Positions 25,231-34,283 of a stretch of DNA of 45,924 bases are shown here, piece by piece. Origin of the DNA: UBA6100 sp049658145. Lineage in GTDB: Bacteria; Actinomycetota; Coriobacteriia; Anaerosomatales; Anaerosomataceae. Position 1 is the first letter of the stretch, and each line of letters opens with the position of its first letter. Location of the stretch: NCBI GenBank assembly GCA_049658145.1, contig JBASOJ010000063.1, positions 1 to 45,924 of the forward strand, given 5' to 3'. The translations under genes and the position numbers were made by a program. Under the pieces are notes generated by a model, which saw only the letters and a program-made list of their open reading frames with translations, was not told where the DNA came from and ran no database searches.

Positions 25231-27888
25231 CTACAGGGCGAGCGCGAGCACGAAGAGCAGCAGCATGCCTACGACCACCGCCACGTTGAGGCCGATATCG
25301 CGTGCGTAGTGCTGGATGTGAAGCCGCATCGTCACGACCGCCGCCTCGTCGGCGAACCTGCTCTCGTGGACCCAGCCCGCCCGCTCTCGCGTGAGCACGT
25401 CCACCGTGAGACGGGTCATCTCCAGGAGCCAGGCGGCTGCCCGCTCCATGCGCGTGAGACCGCTCGTGCTTGCTGCCCGGAGCGCCTCAGCGGTGGGGAG
25501 TGCTCCACGCAGTGCCGAGGTCGCTTCGGCGGTATGGCCGAGCGCTGCCGCGCTCAGCGATGGATGCGGGACGAGCATGTGATCGAACCGCTCGGCCGAC
25601 AGCAGCGAGTTCACCTCGGCGGCGATATCGCGCGAGACGTTCTCGCCGCGCATCCGACGTGGAGCGAGAGCGAGCGCTGTCTTCGTGATCGGCTCGCGAG
25701 TCGCCGCGAGCAGTCTGACCGCCTCGTCGAACGCCGCCTGCGCCGACTGGAGCCGGCCTGCGCGCGCGAGGTCGGAGAGCACGCCCATGCGCTCGTTCAT
25801 GAGGCGCTGCGCGATGTAACCGGCGATGTCGCGGACCGAATCGACGAGGGCCCTGTCGCCGCCGTCCTCGGCGCGGGAGCTCTGGATGGCTGCGAGGACC
25901 GCCAGACGCACGCTGTCCTGCCGCTCGCGCTCGAGCACCACGTACGCATGGCCGATGAAGTGCTGGTCGCGTGCCCCGGGTGCGCCCGTGAGCATCGTGG
26001 AGATGATCAGTCTGCGTCGCCGTCCGAGCCGCGTCACGGCCTCCGCGTATTCGAACCGGCTGCGTCGGAGAACATGTGAGCTGCCATGGCGCAGCGCCTC
26101 GTAGCCCCGGTCGACAACGCCGCAGAGCGCCACGAGACCCCGCGCCGCCTGACGGTACCAGTAGTCCACGCCGAACCACTTGGGCGCGTGGAGGTGGAAC
26201 AGGCCGAACTTCATCCCCACGAAGAAGAACGTGAAGCCGAGCGCGAAGGCGACCACGACGCTCATCAGGTCCGATGGCGAGAGGAACATCTCGTTCAGGA
26301 ACTCGTCGAGGATGTCAGAGTGCAGGGCCCAGGTGTGCAGCCCCGGCTGGAAGACGCCCTTGATGAGCAGCTGCGGGAACCAGCCGAGTGCGACGATCGC
26401 CGTGGCGAGGATACCCATGCCGGTGAGCATCCTCCACGGCGCGTCCTTCACCTCGGGCCCGTACTCCACTTTCGGCTTACCCAGGAACACCAGCCCGATG
26501 AGCTTGATGAAGGAGCACGCCGTGCCACCGCAGGTGACGGTGTAGATCTTCTCGGCGATGCCGAGGGAGGCGAGCTCGTGATACTCCCAGGCCTCGACGA
26601 GCGCATGGTGGATGAGGGTCTTGCTCACGAACCCGTTGAACAGCGGCACGCCCGTGATGCCGGCGGCCGCGATGCACATAAAGACGAACGTGAGTGGCAT
26701 CTTCTTCCAGAGGCCGCCGAGGTGGTACATGTCGAGCGAGTGCGTGCGGAAGTAGACCGCGCCCACGCCGAGGAAGAGGCACGCCTTGAACAGCGCGTGG
26801 TTGACCACGTGGTACAGGCCGCCCGCCACACCCATGGCCCCGTGCGCGCCGAGATAGCCCGCCGCGCCGATCCCCGCGAGGATGAAGCCCATCTGGCTCA
26901 CGCTGTGGTAGGCGAGCATGCGCTTCGCGTTCGATTGTCCCAGAGCCAGCACGACGCCTATGAACATCGTGGCGATGCCGATCCACAGCACCGCCAGCCC
27001 GAGCTGCTCGGAGAACTCCCACGCCACAGACTCCACTTCGGCACCGATCTCGGGCCGGAAGAGCGCGGTCACCACCCGGAAGATGCCGTACGCGCCGGCT
27101 TTGATCATCACGCCCGAGAGCAGCGCGCTTGCGGGCGCGGGCGCTACCGGGTGCGCGTCGGGAAGCCACACGTGCACGGGCACCATGCCCGCCTTCACCC
27201 CGAAGCCGATGATGAGCAGGATCGCGGCCGCCCATCGCAGGACCTCGCTGCCGCCCTCTGGCAGCGGCTCGATCGCGCCGCTGCCGCCGAGCGCAAAGGT
27301 GAGGAAGATGCCGCCGACAAGCGCGAAGCCACCGATGACGGTCATCCAGAAGTACTTGGCCGAAGCTGCCTTCGCCTCGTCGGTCTCGGTGTGGATCACG
27401 AGCAGGAACGCCACGAGCCCGAGCGCCTCGAAGAACAGATAGAGGGTGACGAGGTCTCCCGCCAGCACCACACCGAGGTTCGCGGCGAGCACCACGAGCA
27501 CCGTTGTGTGATACCGGTCGTGCTTCTTCTCGTGCTTGAGATAGTCGAGCGAGTGGAACGTGGCAGCGAACCATACGAACGACGTGAAGAGCGCGAACAG
27601 CATCGAGAACGAGTCCACGGTGAAGGTAAGCTCGCCGATCAGCGCCGGCACCACGCTCTCGATGCGGTGATGCTCGGCGATCAGCGGGATCAGCCCGACG
27701 GCGCCGAGGAGCGTGAGCGCAGTGACGACCACCATGTAGACGTTCCGCACGCCGGGCCACCGCTTGCCGATCGGATAGACGAGCGCCGCGGCCAGGAGCG
27801 GGCCGAACACGAGCGCCGCAGGCAGCGGGCTCGAGACGATGTGCGCAACCTCGGTGGCGACTTCGGCTGCGTGTCCGGCATCCATCAT
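25231..27888 (-). CDS. NuoL/MrpA-like proton-translocating subunit with a large soluble insert
   Basis: An 885-residue antiporter-like subunit. Residues 1-580 are a standard NuoL/MrpA core with the conserved Glu (LYLFFEALGLVAFLLVIH) and Lys (GFGVKAGMVPVHVWLPDAHPVAPAPASALLSG) of the proton path. Residues about 605-850 form an Arg-rich, mainly helical soluble region without recognised motifs. A final hydrophobic helix (IGLNVAVVVGMLLLFVLALAL) follows. In NuoL-like proteins the last helix directly follows the core, so the soluble part looks like an insert of about 245 residues. It is the last gene of the operon; the start is the first of two ATGs after AGGAG. Confidence 0.88.
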   Translation of the reverse strand: MMDAGHAAEVATEVAHIVSSPLPAALVFGPLLAAALVYPIGKRWPGVRNVYMVVVTALTLLGAVGLIPLIAEHHRIESVVPALIGELTFTVDSFSMLFALFTSFVWFAATFHSLDYLKHEKKHDRYHTTVLVVLAANLGVVLAGDLVTLYLFFEALGLVAFLLVIHTETDEAKAASAKYFWMTVIGGFALVGGIFLTFALGGSGAIEPLPEGGSEVLRWAAAILLIIGFGVKAGMVPVHVWLPDAHPVAPAPASALLSGVMIKAGAYGIFRVVTALFRPEIGAEVESVAWEFSEQLGLAVLWIGIATMFIGVVLALGQSNAKRMLAYHSVSQMGFILAGIGAAGYLGAHGAMGVAGGLYHVVNHALFKACLFLGVGAVYFRTHSLDMYHLGGLWKKMPLTFVFMCIAAAGITGVPLFNGFVSKTLIHHALVEAWEYHELASLGIAEKIYTVTCGGTACSFIKLIGLVFLGKPKVEYGPEVKDAPWRMLTGMGILATAIVALGWFPQLLIKGVFQPGLHTWALHSDILDEFLNEMFLSPSDLMSVVVAFALGFTFFFVGMKFGLFHLHAPKWFGVDYWYRQAARGLVALCGVVDRGYEALRHGSSHVLRRSRFEYAEAVTRLGRRRRLIISTMLTGAPGARDQHFIGHAYVVLERERQDSVRLAVLAAIQSSRAEDGGDRALVDSVRDIAGYIAQRLMNERMGVLSDLARAGRLQSAQAAFDEAVRLLAATREPITKTALALAPRRMRGENVSRDIAAEVNSLLSAERFDHMLVPHPSLSAAALGHTAEATSALRGALPTAEALRAASTSGLTRMERAAAWLLEMTRLTVDVLTRERAGWVHESRFADEAAVVTMRLHIQHYARDIGLNVAVVVGMLLLFVLALAL

Positions 27889-27894
27889 GCGCTC

Positions 27895-29394
27895 CTAATG
27901 GAAGAACGCCTCGGCGGCCATGCGCGCCAGGGCCGCGGGCATCCAGGGCAGCGCGGCCCCGAGTCCCAGGGCCACGGTGAGCAGGGAGGTGATCACGAGC
28001 GGAACGAGCATCGAAGCGGGCGCCTCCCGCCCCTCTGTGGCGATCTTGTCGTCTGCGGTGAGGATGGGTTCGCGGAAGTACATCCGGTAGACGATCGGCA
28101 GCAGGTAGATGCCGGCCAGGAGCGCAGCGCCGAGGAGCACGATGAGCAGCAGCGGCTTGTCCGACTCAAGCATGCCGAGGCCGAGGTACCACTTGCTCAC
28201 GAAGCCGGACAGCGGCGGCGTGCCGATCATGGCGAGCGTGGCGAGCGCGAAGGCGGCGGCGGTGATGGGCATACGCTTCGCGGCGCCGTCGAGCTGGCTC
28301 ACGCGCCGGACGCCGAGCCGCTTGATGAACAGGCCCGCGCACAGGAAGAGCGCTCCCTTCATGAACGCGTGATTGGTGATGTGCACCAGCGCGCCGACGG
28401 TCGCCTCTACGTTCAGGAGCGAAAGTCCGAGCACCACGTACGCCATCTGGCTGATCGTGGAGTACGCGAGCCGACGCTTGAGGTCGTCCTGGTTCACGGC
28501 GAGCATCGCCGCGAAGATCACGGTGAAGGCGGCGATCCAGGTGAGGTAGCGCATCACGTCGAGCTCGCGTAGCAACTCGACGCCGAAGACCTGGAAGACC
28601 ACGCGCATCATGCCGAAGCTGCCGGCGGCGACCATGACGCCGGACAGGACTGCCGAGAACGGAGCGGGTGCGGCCGGGTGCGCGTCGGGCACCCACCCAT
28701 GCAGCGGCACGAGCGCGGCTTTGACCCCGAAGCCGACCATGAAGCACCAGAAGATGGCAAGCAGCCGGGTCGTCCCCATGTCGGCGGTGAGGATGCCACC
28801 AGTGGTGAGCGTCTGGTCGCCGACGGCGAAGAAGGTGAGCACGATGGCCAGCAGCACGAGCGTGCCGCCGATGAGGATGTAGATGATGTACTTCGTGCCC
28901 GCAGCCATCGCCTCGGGGGTCTCCTCGTGCACGACGAGCGGGTAGGTCAGGATGCTGAACAGCTCGTAGAAGATGAGGAAGGTGAGCAGGTTGCCGGCGT
29001 ACGCCAAGCCCATCGTCCATCCGAGGCACAGCATGAAGAAGGCGTAGTAGCGTGCAGGACGATGTCCGTCCGCCATGTAGCCCCAGGAGTAGATGAGGGC
29101 GAGCAGCCAGAGCACCGCGACGGTCGCCCCGAACAGCGCTCCCATCGTTTCGACGTTGAAGTACATCCAGATGTCGGGCGTGAGCCGCAGCAGCATGGTC
29201 TCGTATATTGCTCCGTTCGCCGTCCCCGCAACGAGCACCAGTGCGAGCGCGGCCACGGCGGCGCAGATGACAGCGAGCCCGATGTCCCGGGCGCGGGTCG
29301 AGATGCGCTGCAGTGGGACGGTGAGGATCGCGCCCAGGATCGGGAGCAAGAACAACAGCGGCGGGAGAATCGAGCGAGTCGCTTCGGTTTCCAC
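27895..29394 (-). CDS. Mrp/complex I-type antiporter-like subunit (MrpD/NuoN family)
   Basis: A 499-residue protein of about 14 membrane helices. The key Glu is in FLIFYELFSILTYPLVVHEETPEAM and the key Lys in GFGVKAALVPLHGWVPDAHPAAPAPFSAVLSGVMV. A later block, NQDDLKRRLAYSTISQMAYVVLGL, is typical of the family. The block YPLVVHEETPEAMAAGTKY closely matches the upstream neighbour, suggesting tandem duplication. I chose GTG 29394 (AGGGG six bases upstream); GTG 29403 is the alternative. The frame extends far upstream only as antisense-free overlap with the neighbouring gene. It is part of the Mrp/Mbh-type operon, 6 bp before the next gene. Confidence 0.9.
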   Translation of the reverse strand: METEATRSILPPLLFLLPILGAILTVPLQRISTRARDIGLAVICAAVAALALVLVAGTANGAIYETMLLRLTPDIWMYFNVETMGALFGATVAVLWLLALIYSWGYMADGHRPARYYAFFMLCLGWTMGLAYAGNLLTFLIFYELFSILTYPLVVHEETPEAMAAGTKYIIYILIGGTLVLLAIVLTFFAVGDQTLTTGGILTADMGTTRLLAIFWCFMVGFGVKAALVPLHGWVPDAHPAAPAPFSAVLSGVMVAAGSFGMMRVVFQVFGVELLRELDVMRYLTWIAAFTVIFAAMLAVNQDDLKRRLAYSTISQMAYVVLGLSLLNVEATVGALVHITNHAFMKGALFLCAGLFIKRLGVRRVSQLDGAAKRMPITAAAFALATLAMIGTPPLSGFVSKWYLGLGMLESDKPLLLIVLLGAALLAGIYLLPIVYRMYFREPILTADDKIATEGREAPASMLVPLVITSLLTVALGLGAALPWMPAALARMAAEAFFH

Positions 29395-29405
29395 ATCAAC
29401 CACCC

Positions 29406-30881
29406 CTACATTCCGAAGACGAACTTGACGGCGGCCTGCGCGAGCGACAGCGGCATGCCGGGCACGGACGCTGTGCTCCCGAGGAAGATCACGTATGCGG
29501 CGCATGCGAGCGTTGGAAGCAGCAGCGTCCAGTGCGCCTCGTGAGTCTCGACCTGGCTCCCCGCCGGTGCCTTGAAGAACGCGGTGTACACGATCGGCAG
29601 CCAGTACGCCGCATTGAGCAGCGAACTCACGAGCATCACGATGACGTACCACCACGCGTCGGCCTGGAGCGCGCCGAGCGACAGGTACCACTTGGTGACG
29701 AACCCGGCGAACAGCGGCACGCCGATGAAGCTGAGCGCGGCGACGGTGAAGGCGCCCATCGTGTACGGCATCCGATAGCCGATGCCGGCAAGCTCGTGGA
29801 CGGTGGTCTTGCCGGTCGTTCGTTGGATGGCGCCTGCCACGAAGAACATCGTGATCTTGGCGAACGCCTGGTTGGCGATGTGGGCGATCGCCGCCGTAGC
29901 GGCAAGAGGCGTGAGCAGCGCTGCACCCAGAACGATGTACGAGAGCTGGCTCACCGTGGAGAACGCGAGCCGTCGCTTGAAGTTGTCCTGGAAGATCGCG
30001 ATCACCGAGGCGGCGAGGATCGTGAACGCTGCCAGCGCGGCGAGCCAGTCGCACACGCCGAGCTCCCTTAGGAGCGCCACCCCGAACACGTTGTAGATGA
30101 CGCGCAGAATGCCGAACGCACCGACCTTCACCACGGCGACCGCGTGCAGCAGCGCGCTCACGGGCGTGGGTGCGACCATCGCGCTCGGCAGCCAGCCGTG
30201 AAGCGGCATGATCGCAGCTTTCACCCCGAAGCCCGCGATCAGGCACACGAAGAGCGCCGTGAGCGTGCTGCGCCCGGACTCCAGCGAGAGGATGCCCGGC
30301 TGCGAGAGCGTCATCGTTCCGGCAAGCTGGTAGGTCCAGATCGAGCCGAGCAGCACGAATGCGCCACCGGTGAGTGTGTAGGCAAGGTACTTGCGACCCG
30401 CGCGCATCGCCTCCGGCGTCTCTTCGTGGATGACCAGCGGGTACGTGCAGATGGTGAGACTCTCGTAGAACAGGAACATCGTGAGCAGGTTCTCGGCGAA
30501 GGCGACACCCACGGTGGTGGACACACACAACGCGAAGAAGCCGAAGAACCTTCGCCGGTGCGGCTCGCGTTCCATGTACCCGATGGCATAGATGGTCGTG
30601 AACAGCCACAGCGTGGAGGACACGACCGAGAAGAACATGCCGAGCGCGTCGGCGCGGAAGGCGAGCCCTACGCCTGGCGTGAACTGGACGAGATCGAACG
30701 TGTAGACGACGCCCTTCAGGGCACCGGGCAGCATCGACATGACGATGCTGAGTTTGAGCAGTGCCGCCGAGAGGCTGAAGAACCGGCGCCAGAACGTGTG
30801 GTCTGCGGAGGCGAAGACGAGAGCAGCGCAGACAAGCGACACTGCCGGTGCGAGTGCAGCACGTGCATCAACGACTTCCAC
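29406..30881 (-). CDS. Mrp/complex I-type antiporter-like subunit (MrpD/NuoN family)
   Basis: A 491-residue membrane protein with the same fold as its downstream neighbour. The conserved Glu is in MFLFYESLTICTYPLVIHEETPEAM and the Lys in AGFGVKAAIMPLHGWLPSAMVAPTPVSALLHAVAVVKVG. The later FQDNFKRRLAFSTVSQLSYIVLG block is intact. The start is GTG 30881, directly after the mrpD stop, so translation is coupled. Within the operon it is the second of four large antiporter-like subunits; a canonical Mrp complex has only two. Confidence 0.9.
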   Translation of the reverse strand: MEVVDARAALAPAVSLVCAALVFASADHTFWRRFFSLSAALLKLSIVMSMLPGALKGVVYTFDLVQFTPGVGLAFRADALGMFFSVVSSTLWLFTTIYAIGYMEREPHRRRFFGFFALCVSTTVGVAFAENLLTMFLFYESLTICTYPLVIHEETPEAMRAGRKYLAYTLTGGAFVLLGSIWTYQLAGTMTLSQPGILSLESGRSTLTALFVCLIAGFGVKAAIMPLHGWLPSAMVAPTPVSALLHAVAVVKVGAFGILRVIYNVFGVALLRELGVCDWLAALAAFTILAASVIAIFQDNFKRRLAFSTVSQLSYIVLGAALLTPLAATAAIAHIANQAFAKITMFFVAGAIQRTTGKTTVHELAGIGYRMPYTMGAFTVAALSFIGVPLFAGFVTKWYLSLGALQADAWWYVIVMLVSSLLNAAYWLPIVYTAFFKAPAGSQVETHEAHWTLLLPTLACAAYVIFLGSTASVPGMPLSLAQAAVKFVFGM

Positions 30882-32372
30882 CTACCCACCCCCGACCGTC
30901 GCGAGAAGGCGGTTCACCGCGGGCTCGATGAAGCTCAGCGGCACGCGCCCGAGAACGCCCATGACCAGACAGAGCGTTGCGAGGATGAGCGTCGGCACGA
31001 GCATGCTCGCCGGCGCCTCCTTGACCTCGAGGATCGCGGGGTCCTTCGGCGGGCGGAAGTAGAACGCGTTCACCATACGGATGTAGTAGATGAAGATGAA
31101 CAGCGCACCGAAGACGAGCGCGAACGCGAAGAACGGCCTGCCTGCCTGCATCGCGCCAAGCGCGATGTACCACTTGCACAGGAAGCCGGCGGTCGGGGGG
31201 ATGCCTACGATCGAGATGGCGCCGATGGAGATGGCAGCAACCGTGAACGGCATCGAACGGCCGACGCCGGCGAGATCGGTGAGCGTGCGCTTGCCCGTCT
31301 GATGGATGAGCGCGCCCGCGCCGAAGAAGAGCGTCGCCTTGATGAGCGCGTGGTTGAAGACGTGCACGCTCGCGCCGATGACGCCGTAGGTTGATGCGAG
31401 GCCGAGCCCCATCACGATGTAGCCGATGTTCGAGACGGTGGAGTACGCGAGCATCATCTTGATGTCGTCCTGGAACACCGCGAAGAATGCGCCCATCACG
31501 ATCGAGATCGCGCCGAGCCACATGAGCACGAGGTTGAGACCGCTCATGTCGACTGCCCCGGATGCGTACGCGATCTGGTACACGCGCAACATCCCGATGA
31601 TGCCGACCTTCACCACGAGGCCCGAGAGGATCGCCGAGATCGGGCCGGGTGCGATCGCGTGCGCGTCGGGGAGCCAGATGTGCAGCGGGAAGATCGCCGC
31701 CTTGACCATGAAGCCGAGCGTGAGCACCGCGAACGCGACCGCAAGCGGTGCCGACGGGGCGCCATCGAGGCGCGTGGCGACGTCCGCCATGTTGAGGCTG
31801 CCGGTGAGCGCGTACAGCAGGCCGATTCCGAAGAGCACCATGAGCGATGAGACCGAACCCATGACGAGGTACTTGAACGCGGCCATCTCCGCGATGCGCT
31901 CGCCGCTCACCGCAACGAGCGCGTAGCCGGAGAGCGACAGGATCTCCATGAACACGTACAGGTTGAACAGGTCGCCGGTGACCGCGAAGCCGATCATCGC
32001 GACGAGATTGAGCAGCAGAAGCGTGTAGTAGTAAGGGATTCGCGGTTCGGCGATGGCGTGGGGCACGTACTGCTTCGAGTAGATGATCGCCAGGAGGCCG
32101 AGCAGGCAGACGATGGCGATGACGGCGCTGAACTCATCGAAGCGGAGCTCGATCCCGTACGGGGCAACCCATCCCCCGATGACATAGGAGAACGGCCCCT
32201 CCTGCGACACGCGGGCGATGAGCATCATTGCGATCACGCTCGCGACCGACATCACGCCGAGCGCCCACCAGAAGGCACGCTTGCCGTTTCCTCGCGCGAC
32301 CGCAGGCGTAAGCACTGCCGAGGTCATCGGGATCGCGATGAGCAGTGCTAGGAGCGGTGGCCAGGTGATCAT
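30882..32372 (-). CDS. mrpD: Na+/H+ antiporter subunit MrpD
   Basis: A 496-residue protein with about 14 helices, the closest of the four large subunits to classical MrpD/MnhD. The conserved Glu lies in LYVFMEILSLSGYALVAVSGE and the Lys in GFMVKAAIFPLHIWLPDAHAIAPGPISAILSGLVVKVG. The FQDDIKMMLAYSTVSNIGYIVMGL block follows. The ATG at 32372 overlaps the mrpC stop (TGATG). In Mrp and Mbh complexes this subunit carries one proton or sodium translocation path and lies beside MrpC, as gene order also shows. Confidence 0.93.
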   Translation of the reverse strand: MITWPPLLALLIAIPMTSAVLTPAVARGNGKRAFWWALGVMSVASVIAMMLIARVSQEGPFSYVIGGWVAPYGIELRFDEFSAVIAIVCLLGLLAIIYSKQYVPHAIAEPRIPYYYTLLLLNLVAMIGFAVTGDLFNLYVFMEILSLSGYALVAVSGERIAEMAAFKYLVMGSVSSLMVLFGIGLLYALTGSLNMADVATRLDGAPSAPLAVAFAVLTLGFMVKAAIFPLHIWLPDAHAIAPGPISAILSGLVVKVGIIGMLRVYQIAYASGAVDMSGLNLVLMWLGAISIVMGAFFAVFQDDIKMMLAYSTVSNIGYIVMGLGLASTYGVIGASVHVFNHALIKATLFFGAGALIHQTGKRTLTDLAGVGRSMPFTVAAISIGAISIVGIPPTAGFLCKWYIALGAMQAGRPFFAFALVFGALFIFIYYIRMVNAFYFRPPKDPAILEVKEAPASMLVPTLILATLCLVMGVLGRVPLSFIEPAVNRLLATVGGG

Positions 32373-32725
32373 CACTCGATCTCCCTGAGTTCGTCGGCTT
32401 CGATCGTCCCGGTCTGTATCCAGATGCGGATGATGAGACTCAGTGCCAGCGCGGTCGTGCTCACCGCAACGACGATGCCGGTCAGGATGAGTGCCTGCGG
32501 GAGGGGATTGATGAACGGCGGCTCGGCGCCGGTGCCCATGATCGGGGCGTCTCCGCCGTCGACCACACCGAGTGCGACGATGAAGGCGAAGACCGCGGTC
32601 TCCATGATGTTGAGTCCCATGAACTTCTTGATCAGGTTGCTCTTCGTGATGACGGCGTAGAGCCCGATGCAGAACAGCACCACCGAGGCGGCGTAGTCGA
32701 GGTTCTGCCAGAGGGACTCGAGCAT
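32372..32725 (-). CDS. mrpC: Na+/H+ antiporter subunit MrpC
   Basis: A 117-residue, three-helix NuoK-like protein: VVLFCIGLYAVITKSNLIKKFMGLNIMETAVFAFIVALGVVDG, then DPLPQALILTGIVVAVSTTALALSLIIRI-type sequence (here PLPQALILTGIVVAVSTTALALS). The MGLNIME motif and PLPQALILTGIVV are standard for MrpC/MnhC. The start overlaps the preceding stop (TGATG at 32725) and the stop overlaps the mrpD start. Confidence 0.94.
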   Translation of the reverse strand: MLESLWQNLDYAASVVLFCIGLYAVITKSNLIKKFMGLNIMETAVFAFIVALGVVDGGDAPIMGTGAEPPFINPLPQALILTGIVVAVSTTALALSLIIRIWIQTGTIEADELREIE

Positions 32726-33441
32726 CAGTCTGCCCTCATCGCGCGGAAGATCCGGATGAGCACGCTCGCACCACCGACACCGATGCCGATCTCGATGATC
32801 ACGAGCATCAGCACGCTGATCCACCGCTGCGCCTCGTCGCGGGGGAAGTAGAGGTACTCACCGAACAACACGAGCCCGGTCGTGCCAACGAGGAAGAAGG
32901 CGATGGGGGCCGCCGCCTGCAGGAAGTGCTCGGGCTTACGTGGCAGCAGCGCGTCCGCGTCCTCACGGCTCAAGACCAGCGAGAGCGCGATAACCAGCGC
33001 GGCGAGGATGGTGCCGCCCTGGAAGCCACCGCCGGGCGTGACGTGACCGTTGAGGATGACGTAGATCGCGAACATCGCGATGAAGGGCGCCAGAACCCGG
33101 ACGATGAAGCGCACGATCACGCTCACCGGCAGCTCTGGTGCCGGCGCCACCTTCGGTGCGCGATCGGGCTTGGCGAGCATCAGCACTGCGAGCACGGCCG
33201 CCATGGACGTGAAGATGACCGTGACTTCGTGCTGTGTGTCGAAGCCCCGGTAGTTGAGGATGACGTCGGTCACGATGTTCTCGGCGCCGCCCTCCTCGGC
33301 TCCGTGCTCCAGATAGTAGGGCGAGATGTGCGTATACGGCGGCGTGTCAGGTGAGCCGTGTGGCGGCAGCTGGGACACCGCAAGCAGCAGCGGCACGGCC
33401 ACTGCGACGAGGAGTGCGATGACGAGGGCTCGACGTATCAT
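32725..33441 (-). CDS. fused MbhE-like / MrpB (MbhF) subunit
   Basis: A 238-residue membrane protein. The N-terminal part has a helix (ALVIALLVAVAVPLLLAVS), an outer segment and ILNYRGFDTQHEVTVIFTSMAAVLAVLML, in which NYRGFDTXXE is typical of MbhE and the MrpA C-terminus. The C-terminal part is MrpB/MnhB: IAMFAIYVILNGHVTPGGGFQGGTILAALVIALSLV, with the diagnostic GHXXPGGGFQGG. The protein thus joins two subunits that are separate in Mbh, while MrpA has lost this piece. ATGA overlaps link it to the MbhD-like gene upstream, and TGATG to mrpC. Confidence 0.9.
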   Translation of the reverse strand: MIRRALVIALLVAVAVPLLLAVSQLPPHGSPDTPPYTHISPYYLEHGAEEGGAENIVTDVILNYRGFDTQHEVTVIFTSMAAVLAVLMLAKPDRAPKVAPAPELPVSVIVRFIVRVLAPFIAMFAIYVILNGHVTPGGGFQGGTILAALVIALSLVLSREDADALLPRKPEHFLQAAAPIAFFLVGTTGLVLFGEYLYFPRDEAQRWISVLMLVIIEIGIGVGGASVLIRIFRAMRAD

Positions 33442-33680
33442 CGCTCGTGTCCCGTCGTTCGGCCGATCGCGATCAGGAAGAGCACGGTGGTGATGCCTGC
33501 TCCTACAGCAGCCTCGGTCATCGCCACGTCGGGGGCGCCGCGGTGCAGCCACAACAGGCACATGGTCAGGCTGTACGTGGAGAAGACCACGGCGGCCGCG
33601 AGCAGGTCCTTCAGTCGCACCACGGCGACCGAGCACGCGATCAGCAGCAGTATCAGCGTGATGTCGAAGATGGTGCTCAT
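33438..33680 (-). CDS. MbhD-like (DUF4040) subunit
   Basis: An 80-residue protein of three helices: DITLILLLIACSVAVVRLKDLLAAAVVFSTYSLTMCLLWLHRGAPDVAMTEAAVGAGITTVLFLIAIGRT. The GAPDVAMTEAAVGAG block is the DUF4040/MbhD signature, which in canonical Mrp is part of the long MrpA C-terminus. Here it is a separate gene, as in archaeal Mbh. Start and stop overlap neighbours by ATGA. Confidence 0.92.
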   Translation of the reverse strand: MSTIFDITLILLLIACSVAVVRLKDLLAAAVVFSTYSLTMCLLWLHRGAPDVAMTEAAVGAGITTVLFLIAIGRTTGHER

Positions 33681-34003
33681 GAGTCGCCACCGGGCTTCAG
33701 CCAGGGTTGGAGTCCGGTGCGGTAGGCCGCGCGCGCCAACGCATGCGCGGCGGTGGGACTCGAGAGCATCACCAGGCCGGCGAGCAGCAGCAACTTCGGC
33801 ATGTCCGGCTCGAATCCGCGCAGAACGGCGAGCGCTAGCAGGATCGAGCCCGCGCCGACGGTGTCGCACTTGGTGGCGGCGTGGGTGCGAGCGTAGAAGT
33901 CCGGGAAGCGGAGGAGGCCGAGTGTGCCGACGATGAAGAAGAAGGCGCCAGTGCAGCACAGAACGATGGCGAGCGCGTCACGCGCCGAGGCGAGCCACTC
34001 CAT
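33677..34003 (-). CDS. mrpG: Na+/H+ antiporter subunit MrpG
   Basis: A 108-residue protein with three helices. ALAIVLCCTGAFFFIVGTLGLLRFPDFYARTHAATKCDTVGAGSILLAL contains the MrpG signature LLRFPDXYXRXHAXXKXXTXG. The ATG at 34003 overlaps the mrpF stop (TGATG). It is a structural subunit of the Mrp membrane arm. Confidence 0.94.
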   Translation of the reverse strand: MEWLASARDALAIVLCCTGAFFFIVGTLGLLRFPDFYARTHAATKCDTVGAGSILLALAVLRGFEPDMPKLLLLAGLVMLSSPTAAHALARAAYRTGLQPWLKPGGDS

Positions 34004-34275
34004 CACCAGTCACCCTTGAGCTGTCCGGTCTCCAGGAATCGGCCCGCCGCGACGGTGACGACGAAGTTGAGCAGCCCGTAGACGATCGCCACGTCGACGA
34101 ACAGGCTCCGCTCGAACACGAATGCGAGGAGACACAGCACGACCATGGTCTTCGTGCCCACAACGTTGATCGCGAGGATTCGGTCAGCGACCGTCGGGCC
34201 GAGATAGCCGCGCAGCAGGCAGAGGAACGCGTTCACAAGCAGTACGATCGCTATGGCCCAGAGGAACGTCGTCAC
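34003..34275 (-). CDS. mrpF: Na+/H+ antiporter subunit MrpF
   Basis: A 90-residue, three-helix protein: FLWAIAIVLLVNAFLCLLRGYLGPTVADRILAINVVGTKTMVVLCLLAFVFERSLFVDVAIVYGLLNFVVTVAAGRFLE. RXXXGPTVADRILAIN and DVAIVYGLLNFV are MrpF signatures. GTG 34275 has AGGAG five to six bases upstream and lies just after the mrpE stop. Confidence 0.94.
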   Translation of the reverse strand: MTTFLWAIAIVLLVNAFLCLLRGYLGPTVADRILAINVVGTKTMVVLCLLAFVFERSLFVDVAIVYGLLNFVVTVAAGRFLETGQLKGDW

Positions 34276-34283
34276 GTCGTCTC

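Noticed and set aside
26086..28572. An 828-codon plus-strand open frame opposite the antiporter genes
   Set aside because: Antisense to two clear NuoL/MrpD genes. The product is a low-complexity His/Arg/Glu/Asp mixture with no membrane or domain pattern.
29395..30609. Long N-terminal extension of the 499-residue antiporter subunit
   Set aside because: This part overlaps the upstream antiporter gene in another frame and does not look like protein. The conserved sequence begins at the GTG near 29394.
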